From assembly GCF_014117425.1 (NCBI RefSeq), contig NZ_CP059726.1:1-64000 (forward strand): a DNA stretch of 64,000 bases, read 5' to 3'. Under the pieces are notes generated by a model. It saw only the letters and a program-made list of their open reading frames with translations. It did no database searches and was not told the origin of the DNA. Below, one piece after another: positions 28,587 to 37,738 of this stretch (positions are counted from its first letter, which is position 1; each line of letters begins with the position of its first letter). The position numbers were made by a program, and so were the translations under genes. The DNA is from Bartonella sp. HY038 (lineage in GTDB: Bacteria; Pseudomonadota; Alphaproteobacteria; Rhizobiales; Rhizobiaceae).

Positions 28587-29006
28587 ATGAAACGGTTCTT
28601 TTTAACTTATTATTTTAGTTTTCTTATTGTTGCAGGCGCGGTTATTTTTGGTTTTTCGGTGTTAGATATTATTCATTGGGGCGGATTTAGCCACGTTGAT
28701 GAAATGTTTTTTTTAATAATCCTTGCAGGAATTATTGCTTTATCTGTTTACAACATTACCCTTTTTGTCGTCGTTGTCACTCCGCTTTATTTATTGCAAC
28801 GCAAGTTTTTACCTTTAAATTTCCATCTAACGCTGATTTATGGCATTATCATCGGCATTTTAAATTTTTATGCTTTCGGCAATATGTTGACCCTTTCTAC
28901 CAAGCCTTATCTTTATTTGTTTACCGGCTTTGGTGTGATGTTTGGCGCATGTTTTTGGTGGTTTTATTCACACGAGCAAAATGCGCTAAAAAAGGGCGAA
29001 ATATAA
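28587..29006 (+). CDS. small membrane protein, hypothetical
   Basis: A 139-residue protein with four predicted membrane helices (about 5-25, 39-70, 79-97, 106-125) and a charged C-terminal tail (HEQNALKKGEI). I recognise no family. It reads away from the divergent gene at 28467 and is followed 54 bases later by another unknown gene on the same strand. Confidence 0.6.
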   Translation: MKRFFLTYYFSFLIVAGAVIFGFSVLDIIHWGGFSHVDEMFFLIILAGIIALSVYNITLFVVVVTPLYLLQRKFLPLNFHLTLIYGIIIGILNFYAFGNMLTLSTKPYLYLFTGFGVMFGACFWWFYSHEQNALKKGEI

Positions 29007-29060
29007 AGGTAGATGACAATTGTAAACCTTCTACAAAATTGATATTTAATAGAGGGCAAA

Positions 29061-29816
29061 ATGCAAAAATTAGATGACTATCGCGTGGCCGACGGCATCA
29101 AGGTTGAAATTACTGATCACATCGTACATCCAAATGCAAAAATAGAGTTTCATATAGCTTGCACCGGTATTGGAGTTAAATTCCAAATTTCCAATGCTAA
29201 AACATATGCTACCTATGGCGATATTTATTATGATTACTATGATGATATTTATTTTGATGAAGATAACAAACTCGCATCAATCCGCCCGGTAGTTGAATTT
29301 ATTAACGAAAAAGCTGATTTAATGTCAACCGAGCTTTTCGGCACTTTGAGTAAAGTCGATGAATTAGGATATTTTACGTATAGTCATTTGCGGTATTTCA
29401 ATAAGGGTAAAAAATACCTTGTTGGCTTTGATAAGGCTGAAGATTTATTAGGAAGTGAAGTTGTTTTATTTCATCAAGATTTTGGTTATATTTTTAAAAA
29501 TAGACAATATGTGGGTTGGTACTTACAAAATCCATTAAACTATTTATGCAATGATGATATAAAGCCAAATAAACCCTTTAGCGATGTTCGCGACAATGAA
29601 TATGATGTGCTAGAAATATTTATAAATACATTTTGCGATAATGATTTTGAAGAGCTTTATGATGGTAATGAAGAGCTTGCCGTTGTTCTATGGGATAGAA
29701 TATTTAAAATAGCGCCTATCATAAAAAACGAACAACGACGTAAGATCTTTATCGATGCTGCAAGAAATTATTATGAGTGGCGTTGCCATAAATTCCCTGA
29801 TGAGCCTCATTCGTGA
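29061..29816 (+). CDS. hypothetical soluble protein, 251 residues
   Basis: A soluble, acidic, Tyr/Phe-rich protein with no signal peptide. The segment YGDIYYDYYDDIYFDEDNK (about 52-70) is strikingly acidic and aromatic, and the C-terminal half looks helical. The ribosome-binding site is GAGGG about 6 bases before the ATG. A short hairpin (CCTCATTCGTGAGG then TTTTAA) overlaps the stop codon and could terminate transcription. No family recognised; acidic cytoplasmic proteins in accessory regions are often immunity-like, but no toxin partner is evident. Confidence 0.6.
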   Translation: MQKLDDYRVADGIKVEITDHIVHPNAKIEFHIACTGIGVKFQISNAKTYATYGDIYYDYYDDIYFDEDNKLASIRPVVEFINEKADLMSTELFGTLSKVDELGYFTYSHLRYFNKGKKYLVGFDKAEDLLGSEVVLFHQDFGYIFKNRQYVGWYLQNPLNYLCNDDIKPNKPFSDVRDNEYDVLEIFINTFCDNDFEELYDGNEELAVVLWDRIFKIAPIIKNEQRRKIFIDAARNYYEWRCHKFPDEPHS

Positions 29817-29929
29817 GGTTTTAACTATAGCTCTATTATTTAAAAAGCTTAGTAAATTAGAGGTCAAAGCTACTTCAATAAACATGCTAGGATAAAAAAA
29901 TATAAAATCAATTTACAGGGAAATATGCG

Positions 29930-30448
29930 ATGAAAAAAAGTATAATTTTTTTAGCATTTGTTTTGTTTTTGGGGACATCGACATATCAAGCTTCTGGTAC
30001 AGATTATGGGCCTAGTCGGATTGATGATGATTATGTATCGAATGATAATATTATTATAGATGATGAAGATAAATTGGATTTAACTATTAATAGCAATAAT
30101 GGGCCAATTTATATCAGACTTCCTGACGGCGAACCGCTGTTTTTTGCACCACCAAATGAGGATACCGCAATTGAATATGGTAGCCTATCAGGATTTATAT
30201 CTGAGTTAGAATATCATATTTTTAAAGAAAACATATGTAATGTTTATAAAATGAAAGGCAATGAACTTACGCTCAAGTGTCAAAAATCCGATTGGCAGGA
30301 GGTCTATTCATTGAAAAAGGATGAAAATGGTTTCCAAATTTATTCAATTGATGATGGTATTAAGGTTAGAACAAAAACAGCAGATATTATAACTTATATG
30401 TATGATAAAATTATTGAAATAGAGGTTGGCAAAGCTCTTGATCAATGA
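29930..30448 (+). CDS. exported hypothetical protein, 172 residues
   Basis: A signal peptide is clear at about 1-22 (MKKSIIFLAFVLFLGTS). The mature protein is acidic, with an Asp-rich opening (IDDDYVSNDNIIIDDEDK) and two cysteines about 15 residues apart (NICNVYKM, LKCQKSDW) that could form a disulfide. It has its own ribosome-binding site (AGGGAAATATGCG). I recognise no family. It lies in a run of small membrane and secreted unknowns. Confidence 0.6.
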   Translation: MKKSIIFLAFVLFLGTSTYQASGTDYGPSRIDDDYVSNDNIIIDDEDKLDLTINSNNGPIYIRLPDGEPLFFAPPNEDTAIEYGSLSGFISELEYHIFKENICNVYKMKGNELTLKCQKSDWQEVYSLKKDENGFQIYSIDDGIKVRTKTADIITYMYDKIIEIEVGKALDQ

Positions 30449-30530
30449 TTAAAATTATTATGCTAAAACGAAATTGCTATAAGTTTACTTAGTTTTCACG
30501 GCATTTTATAAAATTTTAAAGGAAACCATA

Positions 30531-31058
30531 ATGGATGAGAAAAAGACTTACCGTTTTGTATTGATCGCATTCGCCCTTTTCCCAACCTTATGGGGGATTT
30601 TAGGACTGCTTAATAATGCATCTGGATTTGCAAGTACGGCTGAATTTGCTATTAAACCAATGTTCGCAATGAGCGATACTTATGGCAATCCTGCACAAAC
30701 ATGGCGTGCAATTTCTTGGGGTTTAGCGCCTATTTTAGCCCTTATCCTTATTACAACAGTTGAAACGTTGGCTGGCATCTTGGGGCTTATAGGGCTTTTA
30801 AAACTGATTAAAAATTTCAATGCCCCTTATGAAAAATTGCAAAGCGGTAAAAGTTTCGTTGTACTAGGTGCCACCTTAGCTGTTCTAGTTTGGGGTGTAG
30901 GTTTTATGGTTATTGCTGGCGACTGGTATTTAGCATGGCAGGCGAAAACCAATCCATTAAATACCCAAATTGGCGGTATGATTTATGCGCTTCCTAATAT
31001 GATCACCATTATCATCTATATGTTACATCGAGAACCGGCGAATAAATCTTATCAATAG
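30531..31058 (+). CDS. DUF2165-family small integral membrane protein
   Basis: A 175-residue four-helix membrane protein. The layout matches the DUF2165 family of small predicted membrane proteins: a first helix, a periplasmic loop with FASTAEFAIKPMFAMSDT, WRAISWGLAPIL, then VLVWGVGFMVIAGDWYLAWQ, where G-D/E-W-(Y/F) is the hallmark. Family function is unknown. A second DUF2165 gene lies at 32942-33442 on the other strand, with a Sel1-repeat gene between them. The ribosome-binding site is AAAGGAAACC. A strong bidirectional terminator follows. Confidence 0.75.
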   Translation: MDEKKTYRFVLIAFALFPTLWGILGLLNNASGFASTAEFAIKPMFAMSDTYGNPAQTWRAISWGLAPILALILITTVETLAGILGLIGLLKLIKNFNAPYEKLQSGKSFVVLGATLAVLVWGVGFMVIAGDWYLAWQAKTNPLNTQIGGMIYALPNMITIIIYMLHREPANKSYQ

Positions 31059-31167
31059 ATTTAGCTTATATATCCCCATTGTGATGAAGGTCTAATTGAT
31101 ACTTAAAGATCAATCTTTGTTCTTCTACCGTGTGTGCTATATTACATAGTATAAATTGCTTTAAAAT

Positions 31168-31197
31168 AGGAACAAATGCTAAGTTGCATTTGTTCCT
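31168..31197. terminator. bidirectional hairpin terminator
   Basis: AGGAACAAATGC (31168-31179) pairs with GCATTTGTTCCT (31186-31197) around a 6-base loop, with T-rich sequence on the right. It lies between the converging DUF2165 gene (ends 31058) and the Sel1-repeat gene (ends 31205), so it can serve both. Confidence 0.75.
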
Positions 31198-31204
31198 TTA
31201 TTAA

Positions 31205-32650
31205 TTATTGCACTGAGCAGATTTTAAACCCTGAATCGATGCACCTTTGTGCAGCTTTTTTGATCTTTTTTATTTGCTCTTGTGTAAATATTTTTTCCAT
31301 ATCCTCTTTATACCAGAAAAGTCGTTTGCTTAAGACCGCATCAACACAGTGCCACATATAGCCGGTTTCGAGATCTTTTTTTGTGCCTCGCCCCTCTTTA
31401 TGTGCCCAAGCAAGATAACTAAAAGCAGGCTGATATCCCTGTTCAGCCGCAGCCTTATCTAATTCAAAAATTTTAATAGAAACATCTTTCGTAAACTGGC
31501 TATAGGGATAGCACCGCGCTAATTGATATCGAGCTTCTGCAAGACCTTTATCAGCTGCGATTTTAAACCAATGAGCCGCCATTTTTCGGCTATAACGGGC
31601 GCCCCAATAATTGATATAGCTAAGCCCTACATGATAACAACCCATCATGCTATCCAATTGAGCAGCTTTTTCAAAGCATTTAAAGCCATAGGTCCGACTT
31701 TTTTTAACGCCAAGCCCATAAATATGCAAATAGCCGACATTATCCCAAGCATCGCCATGGTCTTGCGCCGCCGAGAGACGAAACCATTTTGCCGCAATGC
31801 TAAAGTCTTGAGCAACTACATTACCATCACGGTAAAAAGTGCCATAATGATATTGTGCTTGCGCATAATTTTGTTCAGCCGCATGTTTTATATATTGGAA
31901 AGCTGCCAATAAGTCTTTTAAGCCATATGTATCGCTTTCATAAATAAGACCAAGTTGATAGATAGCTTTGCTATAATTATTATCTGCTAAAGTTTTGTAA
32001 AGTTTGATGGCTTTAGTTAAATCTAAGTCAACACCATCACCATTTTGATAGCAAAGCCCAAGCTTAAATTGCGCGGCTAAATCACCATTTTTTGCCAATA
32101 TTTGCCAATAATGAAAGGCTTTTTTTGCATTTTTCTTGATGGAGTAATGTTTTGGAATTGAGCATTCAACTGCGATGCCATTTTCAAAAATAAGAGCAAG
32201 TTGGTAAATAGCGTCATGATGACCTTGATGAGCCGCCTGTTCAAAATAGCTAAGGGCAAGGCCAAAATCTTGCGCAATACCATAATCGCTATAAATGCCG
32301 CTAAGATAAATATTGGCAAGTTTGAGCATGGCGTCAACATTACCAAATTCAACAGCCAGTTGAAACCATTTTAAGGCTTCATCACAATCTTGGCTAATAG
32401 CAATGCCATTTTCATAAAATTCGCCTAATTGATAAAGCGCTTTAGCGTGTCCTTGATCTGCGGCTTTTTGAAACCAATTCAATGCTTCAAAGCTATCTCG
32501 ATTAAACTCATCAGCACATTCATCGACAAGTTTATCAGCATATTGATTGGCAGTAAGGTAAAATTGACCCAAATTAAATTGTGCTTCAACATCGCCTTTA
32601 ATAGCGAGCAAGCGTGTTTGTTCCATAGTTGGAGATTGGCTATACGACAT
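31205..32650 (-). CDS. Sel1-repeat protein, cytoplasmic
   Basis: About 480 residues built mainly of Sel1-like (TPR-type) repeats of about 36 residues, roughly ten of them, for example ALNWFQKAADQGHAKALYQL, ALKWFQLAVEFGNVDAMLKL and AFQYIKHAAEQNYAQAQYHY. Such solenoids bind partner proteins; some in alphaproteobacteria regulate polysaccharide synthesis or host interaction. No signal peptide is present. I start at the ATG at 32650 (MSYSQSPTMEQ), which has an AAGAAGA ribosome-binding site, not at the upstream in-frame ATG. The C-terminus holds two cysteines (RCIDSGFKICSVQ). Confidence 0.85.
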   Translation of the reverse strand: MSYSQSPTMEQTRLLAIKGDVEAQFNLGQFYLTANQYADKLVDECADEFNRDSFEALNWFQKAADQGHAKALYQLGEFYENGIAISQDCDEALKWFQLAVEFGNVDAMLKLANIYLSGIYSDYGIAQDFGLALSYFEQAAHQGHHDAIYQLALIFENGIAVECSIPKHYSIKKNAKKAFHYWQILAKNGDLAAQFKLGLCYQNGDGVDLDLTKAIKLYKTLADNNYSKAIYQLGLIYESDTYGLKDLLAAFQYIKHAAEQNYAQAQYHYGTFYRDGNVVAQDFSIAAKWFRLSAAQDHGDAWDNVGYLHIYGLGVKKSRTYGFKCFEKAAQLDSMMGCYHVGLSYINYWGARYSRKMAAHWFKIAADKGLAEARYQLARCYPYSQFTKDVSIKIFELDKAAAEQGYQPAFSYLAWAHKEGRGTKKDLETGYMWHCVDAVLSKRLFWYKEDMEKIFTQEQIKKIKKAAQRCIDSGFKICSVQ

Positions 32651-32941
32651 AATGTTCTTCTTTGTTTTTGCGCGCGCATATACATTCAAACGCGACTATC
32701 ATTTGATTTTTAATGAAAAAATTTATGATACAAAGAAAACATTCATGGATGTGCTACCTAGCCTTAAAAATTTAATGTCTCACCTTTAGACCAATATTAT
32801 ATCGCGGTCAAGTAGCTATTGATGGGTTTTATTTATAATATTATTGCAATAAATTATAAAATATTAAAGCTTATCTGACAAATATTATCAAATAAGCTAA
32901 ATTAAACATCAAACTTAGTTTAAACACAACCTAGCGATGGT

Positions 32942-33442
32942 TTAGTCTTTTTCTAATTCACCATCTGGCTGTATAATGTAAAGCAGAACCATTATAATCG
33001 TAATAAAAAAGCGGAAAGCATCGGGAACGCCATTCCACTGTTTTGACATCCACATGCCAAACCATTCACCACCTACAGACATAAAGGCTACTTGCCAAAC
33101 CAGAAAGCCAATTGTTAAACCGGCAATGGCAACGGTTTTTGATGATTTAAAAGCTTTGGCACTTGCCTTAACTGATAAAAGCATTTTAATGCCGCCAATC
33201 CAGCATAATAAGGCAGTAAGAAATTCAAGGCTCATAATGCCAATATAGCCAAGATTATGGATCAAGTTACTGTTAATTGCGCGATAATGAATAGATGCTT
33301 CTGGCGGTATTGTATCCATCATAAAAACATGGTGAACAAATTGAAAATTGGTGTTGTAATCAGTTACATTTCCAAAAACCACCAATGATGTAAAAAACGC
33401 AATAGCACAAACCATAAGTGCCTTGGATAGACGTAAAATCAT
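32942..33442 (-). CDS. DUF2165-family small integral membrane protein
   Basis: About 166 residues with four membrane helices and the DUF2165 hallmarks RAINSNLIHNLGYIGIM and LVWQVAFMSVGGEWFGMWM. I choose the ATG at 33442, preceded by AAGGAAA at good spacing, in place of an upstream in-frame ATG. It is a distant paralogue of the protein at 30531-31058. Family function is unknown; the two genes flank a Sel1-repeat gene. Confidence 0.75.
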   Translation of the reverse strand: MILRLSKALMVCAIAFFTSLVVFGNVTDYNTNFQFVHHVFMMDTIPPEASIHYRAINSNLIHNLGYIGIMSLEFLTALLCWIGGIKMLLSVKASAKAFKSSKTVAIAGLTIGFLVWQVAFMSVGGEWFGMWMSKQWNGVPDAFRFFITIIMVLLYIIQPDGELEKD

Positions 33443-33799
33443 AAATATTTTCCTTTGTAAAACACTTAAAAAGCGCAGAATCTTCTTAAGCATTTACACA
33501 ATTGCTGGTTTAAAAATCCATTAACAAAAAGTTGATTAAAATATTCATGTTATTATTGTTTTGTACTTACGCTGAGGACTGTTTATTTTAAAGTACCAAA
33601 TACAATAAAGGGTAAAATACATAATTTTGATATAAAAGGGAGGAAGTCGAAAAATGCGCCGGCATAGATGGCGATATAAGTTATGTTGATAGATTTTATG
33701 CTGCTATTATTTCTAACAATATTTCGCTAAATTTGTTTAAAATAATTATTCATAATATTAAATGAAACATTCGCGCTTATTTTTAGCAGTTAAGCTGTC

Positions 33800-33955
33800 A
33801 TTGAAACGAAAAAAATCGCACGTCACCGCCCCATAATTGGCTACAGAATTTTGGCGAAATTCTTTCTCGTCCGCTTCCTTGATGGATTGGGTGCTAAAAT
33901 AATACTCAGCATTGCAGCTGGTTTAATTTTAACTTTAATGGCGATTTTTATTTGA
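33800..33955 (+). CDS. possible short membrane protein or relic
   Basis: An open frame of 51 codons starts with ATT at 33800 (no ATG, GTG or TTG upstream before a stop at 33792) and ends with TGA at 33955. It reads as a believable small membrane protein: basic region TKKIARHRPIIGYRILAKFF, then a hydrophobic helix IILSIAAGLILTLMAIFI. No good ribosome-binding site is visible, so it may be the 3' remnant of a larger gene. Its end overlaps the converging Sel1 gene by about 20 bases. Confidence 0.25.
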   Translation: METKKIARHRPIIGYRILAKFFLVRFLDGLGAKIILSIAAGLILTLMAIFI

Positions 33956-35236
33956 ATAATTTTCAAAAGCAAAGCCAAATCCAAAAAGCGGACTGTCAGG
34001 CAATAAATAATGAGGGCAGGCTTTAATTTCACCAGACAGGCAATCGTGTACTTGTTGTTGTGCTGCTTTAATGTCGCTATCATTCATTGTTTGCGCAATG
34101 CGTTTCAATACAGCATCGGTTTTTTCATGTGGTGGATCAGATCGTAATTTCACCATATAGCATAATCTATAGGCTTCCATTATATCCTTTTTAAAAACAT
34201 TTCCTTCAAAAAATACTTCTCCAAGTAAACATTGGCTGCCTAGGTGTTCCATACTACCCGCTTTATAAAACCATTGAATGGCAGTTTTTTTGTCTTCTTC
34301 AACGCCATAGCCATGCCAATAGGCTTTAAATAGGTAAAATTGACTTTCTGCATCATGCTGTTTTGCCGCTTCAAAATAATAGCCAAAAGCCTTTTTTAAA
34401 TCTTTTTTAACAACAATGCCGCTTGCATAAAATGAACCAAGTTTAGCCACAGCTTTTATATTTTCAAGATCTGCAGCTCTTTCATAGTAATAATAAGCTC
34501 GCTTTAAATCTTTATGGACAATGGCACCATCCTCATAAAACTGCCCAAGTTTAAAAATTGCTTGGTCATCACCAGCATTGGCAAGCATTAACCACCATTT
34601 AAAAGCTTGTTTTTTATCTTCATAATTTAAAGATCTGCTATAAAATTTGGCAAGCGCGATTTGCGCCTTTTTTTGCCCCTGCCACGCTGCAGTTTCTAGC
34701 CATTTAGTTGCTTGCATGTCGTTGGTTGTTTTTAAGTAGTAATCAAAATCATCCGTATCATAAAACCCCATTGGCAGCTCGCACTGATGTGGCATCATTA
34801 ATATTACATTTAGCATCATGAGCGTTTGTAACAGATCGGCTAATTCTTTACTGTTTTCCCGTCCATAGCTTGCCTTTTCAATTAAACCGATAGACCAATA
34901 GGTTAAGTATCGACCATATAAAAAACCACACTCTTTATCGCCCAGGCTTTGTAGGGCAGGATCAACATTTTCCAAAAACGGCAAATTATAGCTTAAAATT
35001 TGTGTATTTAACGCCGTATCACTTTCATTAAGATGCATGATACTAAACAATGCATTAGGACCGTTAATCTGCGTTTGTTGGTTTGATGGCTTTAACGAAA
35101 CGATATTTTCGCTTGCCTCTGCCTTAATGACTATCAAAAAAATATGCGCTAAAAAAATAAAAAATATGAGCTGCAAAGAATAACAATTGGATAATTCAAA
35201 GGTTTTTCGCCGACCTTTGCCAAAAAAAATGCTCAT
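33935..35236 (-). CDS. Sel1-repeat protein, exported
   Basis: A 433-residue protein with a basic N-terminus and hydrophobic segment at about 21-38 (LQLIFFIFLAHIFLIV), acting as a signal peptide or anchor. At least five Sel1-like repeats follow from about 180 to 350 (AFKWWLMLANAGDDQAIFKL, AYYYYERAADLENIKAVAKL, AFGYYFEAAKQHDAESQFYL). It has the same repeat type as 31205-32650 but an exported location. The start has a GGGGGAATATA ribosome-binding site. Two cysteines near the end (QQVHDCLSGEIKACPHY) may form a disulfide. Function unknown. Confidence 0.8.
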   Translation of the reverse strand: MSIFFGKGRRKTFELSNCYSLQLIFFIFLAHIFLIVIKAEASENIVSLKPSNQQTQINGPNALFSIMHLNESDTALNTQILSYNLPFLENVDPALQSLGDKECGFLYGRYLTYWSIGLIEKASYGRENSKELADLLQTLMMLNVILMMPHQCELPMGFYDTDDFDYYLKTTNDMQATKWLETAAWQGQKKAQIALAKFYSRSLNYEDKKQAFKWWLMLANAGDDQAIFKLGQFYEDGAIVHKDLKRAYYYYERAADLENIKAVAKLGSFYASGIVVKKDLKKAFGYYFEAAKQHDAESQFYLFKAYWHGYGVEEDKKTAIQWFYKAGSMEHLGSQCLLGEVFFEGNVFKKDIMEAYRLCYMVKLRSDPPHEKTDAVLKRIAQTMNDSDIKAAQQQVHDCLSGEIKACPHYLLPDSPLFGFGFAFENYSNKNRH

Positions 35237-35479
35237 TATATTCCCCCTATAAAGGCTCTAGCTATAATTTTTAACATTTAACGCGCGCGATTATTGGCTT
35301 TTTTGCGCAAATATTTTGGCTAAAACAACTTGCTTGCTGAAAGAAGAACCGCTCTTCTTCTCGCAAAAAATCCTACATACCATTTCGTTCAAATTAATGG
35401 GTCCTGCCCCTAATCACTATATAATAAATATAGTCTAACTATAAATAATATAAATAAACAATAAGGCGTCTCAAAGGCA
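35237..35479. other. intergenic stretch with possible IS-end relic
   Basis: A short hairpin (AGAAGA and TCTTCT, about 35343-35357) is followed by GGTCCTGCCCCTA at 35399-35411. Nearly the same 13 bases (GGTCCTGACCCTA) recur at 37705-37717. Such sequences resemble transposon ends, but I cannot define an element. Confidence 0.25.
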
Positions 35480-35782
35480 TTAAAAATCAAGTTCTTTTAA
35501 AAGTACTGGCCAATTTTGTTTGCCGCCCAAAATACGAATAATAACAATATTCTCACCAACAAGATTATAAATAATGACATGTTGATGATGGGCATGTATA
35601 TGCACAGGAGGCTCAAAATTATGACGCAAGGGTGCTAAATTGGGCATGATGCTGATCAGCTCAAAAACTGAAACCAATTCATCTAGATATTTGTCAGCTT
35701 GATTTTCTGACCATGTTTGCGCACCAAAACGCCAAATTTCTTCCAAATCTTGCTCTGCTTGCGGAGTTAATTGATAAGCCAT
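35480..35782 (-). CDS. parE: ParE/RelE-superfamily toxin
   Basis: A 100-residue ParE-type toxin that in characterised systems poisons DNA gyrase. Family marks are LTPQAEQDLEEIWRFGAQTW at the N-terminus, NQADKYLDEL, the central LRHNFEPPVHIH segment and a C-terminal IIRILGG. It lies directly downstream of its antitoxin. I use the ATG at 35782, 3 bases after the antitoxin stop; a TTG three codons earlier would overlap it. Likely repressed as an operon by the antitoxin. Confidence 0.87.
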   Translation of the reverse strand: MAYQLTPQAEQDLEEIWRFGAQTWSENQADKYLDELVSVFELISIMPNLAPLRHNFEPPVHIHAHHQHVIIYNLVGENIVIIRILGGKQNWPVLLKELDF

Positions 35783-35787
35783 ATCGT

Positions 35788-36024
35788 TCAAGGTTTTTGG
35801 CGCATGCGCTGCTTGAATGCAAGCTTATCAAAAGCCTTTGGCGTACCGCTTTGTAAACCTTCATCAATTGCGCTTTGAAAAGCTTGTGTCGCGATTTGAT
35901 GTTGCTGGTCTTTTCGGATTAAATCACGAATATAATCGCTGACATTTTGATATCGGCCATTATCTGATTGCTTTTCAGCCCAATTTTTCATCTGGTCTGG
36001 CAAGGAAACATTCATGGTTGCCAT
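35788..36024 (-). CDS. parD: ParD-type antitoxin
   Basis: A 78-residue ribbon-helix-helix antitoxin. The N-terminal DNA-binding part reads MNVSLPDQMKNWAEKQ and NVSDYIRDLIRKDQQ, the ParD signature; the C-terminal half binds the toxin. The ATG at 36024 has an AAAGGATAT ribosome-binding site. The gene precedes parE in the usual order. TA pairs of this kind help stabilise secondary replicons, which fits repAB at the left end. Confidence 0.88.
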   Translation of the reverse strand: MATMNVSLPDQMKNWAEKQSDNGRYQNVSDYIRDLIRKDQQHQIATQAFQSAIDEGLQSGTPKAFDKLAFKQRMRQKP

Positions 36025-36239
36025 AATATATCCTTTCAAAACTGTATTTTAAAACATTATATGGCAAAGTTTGCCAATTTTCAATCATTTTAAAGTCAAT
36101 TCAGCACAAGTTTTGCCAATTGTTATATTTGTCATTATTCTGCCATGCAAACGCAATGTCATTGTCATAACTTATTGGCAAAAGGGTATCTTGAACAATA
36201 AGCTCATTCAATATGGCATATTTGCAAAGCGGGAAAGCC

Positions 36240-37385
36240 ATGAATAAACATTTTGATGTTATTATTATTGGCGCCGGTATTGTTGGCCTTGGTTGTGCTT
36301 TGGCTGCGGTTAATCGCGGTAAAAAAGTAGCAATTATCGAGCGCAATGCCAAGGCGGTTGGTGCTTCTATCCGCAATTTTGGCTTTGTAACCGTTACAGG
36401 ACAACGCGCCGGCGCCCATTATAATCGTGCAAAGCGTAGCCGCGATATTTGGGCGGAAATTGCTCCTAATGCCGGCATTGACGTCTTGCATAAGGGGCTT
36501 GTTTTACCCGCCTATCGCGAGGAAGCGCGCGACGTTGTCGCTGCTTTTTTAAAAACCGATATGGGCGCAGATTGTAGATTATTGACCAAAACTGAAGCGC
36601 AAGCGCAAATTGCGAGCCTTAAATTATCCGGTGATGAAGCAATCTTATATAGCCCCCATGAATTGCGGGTTGAATCCATGACAGCAATTCCAAAATTGGC
36701 CCATTGGCTTCATGAAGCAAAGGGGGTTGATTTTTTCTGGAAAACCGCAGCCCTTGGCATTATTGATAATCGCGTGAAAACCAGTCGTGGTAATTTTTAT
36801 GGCAATACGATAATTGTTTGCCCGGGCGATGATTTTTCATCACTTTACCCAGAGCGCATTGCCCCGCATGCTCTTTCTATTTGCACCTTGCAAATGCTGC
36901 GCGTTGCACCTAATGGCGCTGCTAATCTTTCTAATAACAACACCTGCAGATTTAATGCAGCCTTAATGTCAGATCATAGCCTTGCTCGCTATGAGGGGTT
37001 TTCTGCTTTGCCGCAAGCTGTTGCTCTTGGCGCGCGGTTAGATCGTGATTATCCGTTAAAGCGGCAACTGGGTATTCATTTAATTGCAGTTCAATCAGCC
37101 GATGGCTCGCTTGTGGTTGGGGATAGCCATATTTATGGCAATGCACCAGAGACTTTTGCAAAAACAGCCATTGATGATTTGATGATGGAATGCTTGGATG
37201 AAATTATTGATCTACCAAAGCGTGAAATTATTAATCATTGGATTGGCACTTATGCCGCATCAAAAACCAAAACGGTATTGGTTGATAGCCCGCAAGATCA
37301 TGTGCGCCTTGTAATGGTGACGGGCGGCACTGGAGCTTCAACCGCTTTTGCTTTGGGTGAAGAGGTAATAGATGATCTTTTTTGA
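36240..37385 (+). CDS. FAD-dependent oxidoreductase, phosphonate-associated type
   Basis: A 381-residue DAO/glycine-oxidase-fold flavoprotein. The dinucleotide-binding motif is DVIIIGAGIVGLGCALAA at the N-terminus, with ERNAKAVGASIRNFGFVTVTGQ next. Its closest remembered family is the group found beside phosphonate-degradation genes (TIGR03364), which is proposed to oxidise an aminophosphonate. phnX lies 353 bp downstream on the same strand, which supports that reading. I start at ATG 36240 (MNKHFDVIII). No phosphonate transporter or transaminase phnW is seen in the window. Confidence 0.75.
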   Translation: MNKHFDVIIIGAGIVGLGCALAAVNRGKKVAIIERNAKAVGASIRNFGFVTVTGQRAGAHYNRAKRSRDIWAEIAPNAGIDVLHKGLVLPAYREEARDVVAAFLKTDMGADCRLLTKTEAQAQIASLKLSGDEAILYSPHELRVESMTAIPKLAHWLHEAKGVDFFWKTAALGIIDNRVKTSRGNFYGNTIIVCPGDDFSSLYPERIAPHALSICTLQMLRVAPNGAANLSNNNTCRFNAALMSDHSLARYEGFSALPQAVALGARLDRDYPLKRQLGIHLIAVQSADGSLVVGDSHIYGNAPETFAKTAIDDLMMECLDEIIDLPKREIINHWIGTYAASKTKTVLVDSPQDHVRLVMVTGGTGASTAFALGEEVIDDLF

Positions 37386-37738
37386 GGCAATTATTTTACA
37401 ATGACATGTATTTATGTTTGAGCCTCCTTGGGTGGTGACGATTGTATCGGCATAACCAATCAATATGAAAAAGGCGAAAATTGCGTTACCTTTTATAGCT
37501 AAAAAAGGGCAAAGATATAGGCCCCTATTATTTTGTTGATGAAAATGCTGCTTATATAGATTTCGTGGTGAGGGTAATCGGTATAAGTCAAAGCTGAAAG
37601 CAAACTATGCAATATTCAAATGATATAGAAAAGCGCTTTAGTGCAGCCTTCATCTTATCGAGATTTAAAAAACGATAAAGAATAAATTTATCTCCAACAC
37701 TCTAGGTCCTGACCCTAGCAACTTCATAGGAAAAAAGC
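37386..37738. other. intergenic region, possible relics
   Basis: About 350 bases between the FAD oxidoreductase and phnX. Short frames such as VDENAAYIDFVVRVIG are broken by stops and cannot be assigned. A GGTCCTGACCCTA motif (37705-37717), matching one at 35399-35411, sits just before phnX. Confidence 0.3.
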
